In this document: in pieces, positions 5,332 to 5,502 of the stretch
Numbering within the stretch: the stretch's first letter is position 1
Layout of the letters: the number at the start of each line of letters is the position of its first letter
Assembly (NCBI GenBank): GCA_030607835.1
Contig: JAUWJE010000151.1
Location: 1-5,502, forward strand
DNA length: 5,502 bases
Direction: 5' to 3'
Source: Candidatus Fermentibacterota bacterium
GTDB lineage: Bacteria > Fermentibacterota > Fermentibacteria > Fermentibacterales > JCC-6
Made by a program: the position numbers and the translations under genes
Notes under the pieces: generated by a model
Databases searched by the model: none
Told to the model about the DNA's origin: nothing
The model's input: the letters and a program-made list of their open reading frames with translations, nothing else

Positions 5332-5502
5332 TCAGCTCACCAGCATCGCACGCGCAAATTTCCCGTGAATCTTCCCTGTCAGCTTCGCGAGGTGAAGCGT
5401 GGAAAGGAGAAGAAGAGCTCCGGCGATAACCACAAACGGCATCAGCCATACAGGTGTCCACCATACTTCCGGGAAATCGAATACAGGCCCTTTGAAAACC
5501 AG
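5332..5502 (-). CDS. C-terminal part of a membrane protein, putative sensor-domain family
   Basis: On the minus strand 56 codons are open from the window edge (5502) to a TGA at 5334-5332. The peptide has an aromatic, probably extracytoplasmic stretch (FDFPEVWWTPVW), one hydrophobic transmembrane helix (LMPFVVIAGALLLLSTLHLA) and a basic cytoplasmic tail ending GKIHGKFARAMLVS. A final helix followed by 'LHL..L....G+FARAML' is how I remember the end of the 'putative sensor' membrane domain (PF13796). That family assignment is tentative, while coding status is well supported by the amino-acid composition and the intact frame. It is convergent with the methyltransferase and therefore belongs to a different transcription unit. 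The rest of the gene lies beyond the window. Confidence 0.7.
   Translation of the reverse strand: MVFKGPVFDFPEVWWTPVWLMPFVVIAGALLLLSTLHLAKLTGKIHGKFARAMLVS

Noticed and set aside
1..5502. CRISPR array, tRNA/rRNA gene, insertion sequence or defence system
   Set aside because: No spaced direct repeats, no structural RNA signature, no transposase or nuclease motifs were seen on either strand.

Overview
The window is an ordinary-looking, gene-dense bacterial chromosome segment of moderate GC (judged by eye, not counted). No mobile element, CRISPR array, tRNA or rRNA is visible. Short intergenic gaps, GTG/ATG starts with mostly purine-rich Shine-Dalgarno sites, and a large soluble GAF-PAS hybrid kinase suggest a Gram-negative-type environmental bacterium. 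These kinase and exported SagB-like architectures are common in Deltaproteobacteria-like and candidate-phylum anaerobes. The lineage is an inference with low confidence; nothing here is diagnostic.

Layout: (1) Positions 1-55, minus strand: the beginning of a possible reading frame resembling a TPR helix, cut by the window edge. (2) Positions 68-2926, minus strand: a 952-residue hybrid sensor histidine kinase (cysteine-bearing GAF, three PAS, HisKA, HATPase, receiver). (3) Positions 2927-3047: a 121-bp divergent promoter region containing AT-rich promoter-like elements for both directions and a 14-bp imperfect palindrome. (4) Positions 3048-5301, plus strand: a tightly packed four-gene unit. 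It encodes a SagB-type nitroreductase with a signal peptide (possible lipoprotein), a 90-residue DUF3634-like protein, an alkyltransferase-like (ATL) DNA-lesion-binding protein with Trp in place of the catalytic Cys, and a class I SAM-dependent methyltransferase. The gaps are +16, -11 and -4 bp. (5) Positions 5302-5331: a short convergent gap with a weak terminator-like hairpin. (6) Positions 5332-5502, minus strand: the C-terminal 56 residues of a membrane protein that resembles the end of the 'putative sensor' domain family.

How the genes may work together: the plus-strand genes are probably co-transcribed, and the last two appear translationally coupled. A perfect 7-bp hairpin inside the end of the ATL gene covers the methyltransferase ribosome-binding site, so translation of ATL should open it. 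ATL proteins flag O6-alkylguanine for nucleotide excision repair, and the other operon members have no established link to that process, so a shared pathway is speculative. The divergent kinase could regulate the operon through an unseen partner, but it has no DNA-binding output domain and no such partner lies in the window. I found no convincing evidence of a wholly new multi-gene system. The most interesting items are the hairpin-gated ATL/methyltransferase junction, the unusual gene combination, and the cysteine-rich sensor domain of the kinase.
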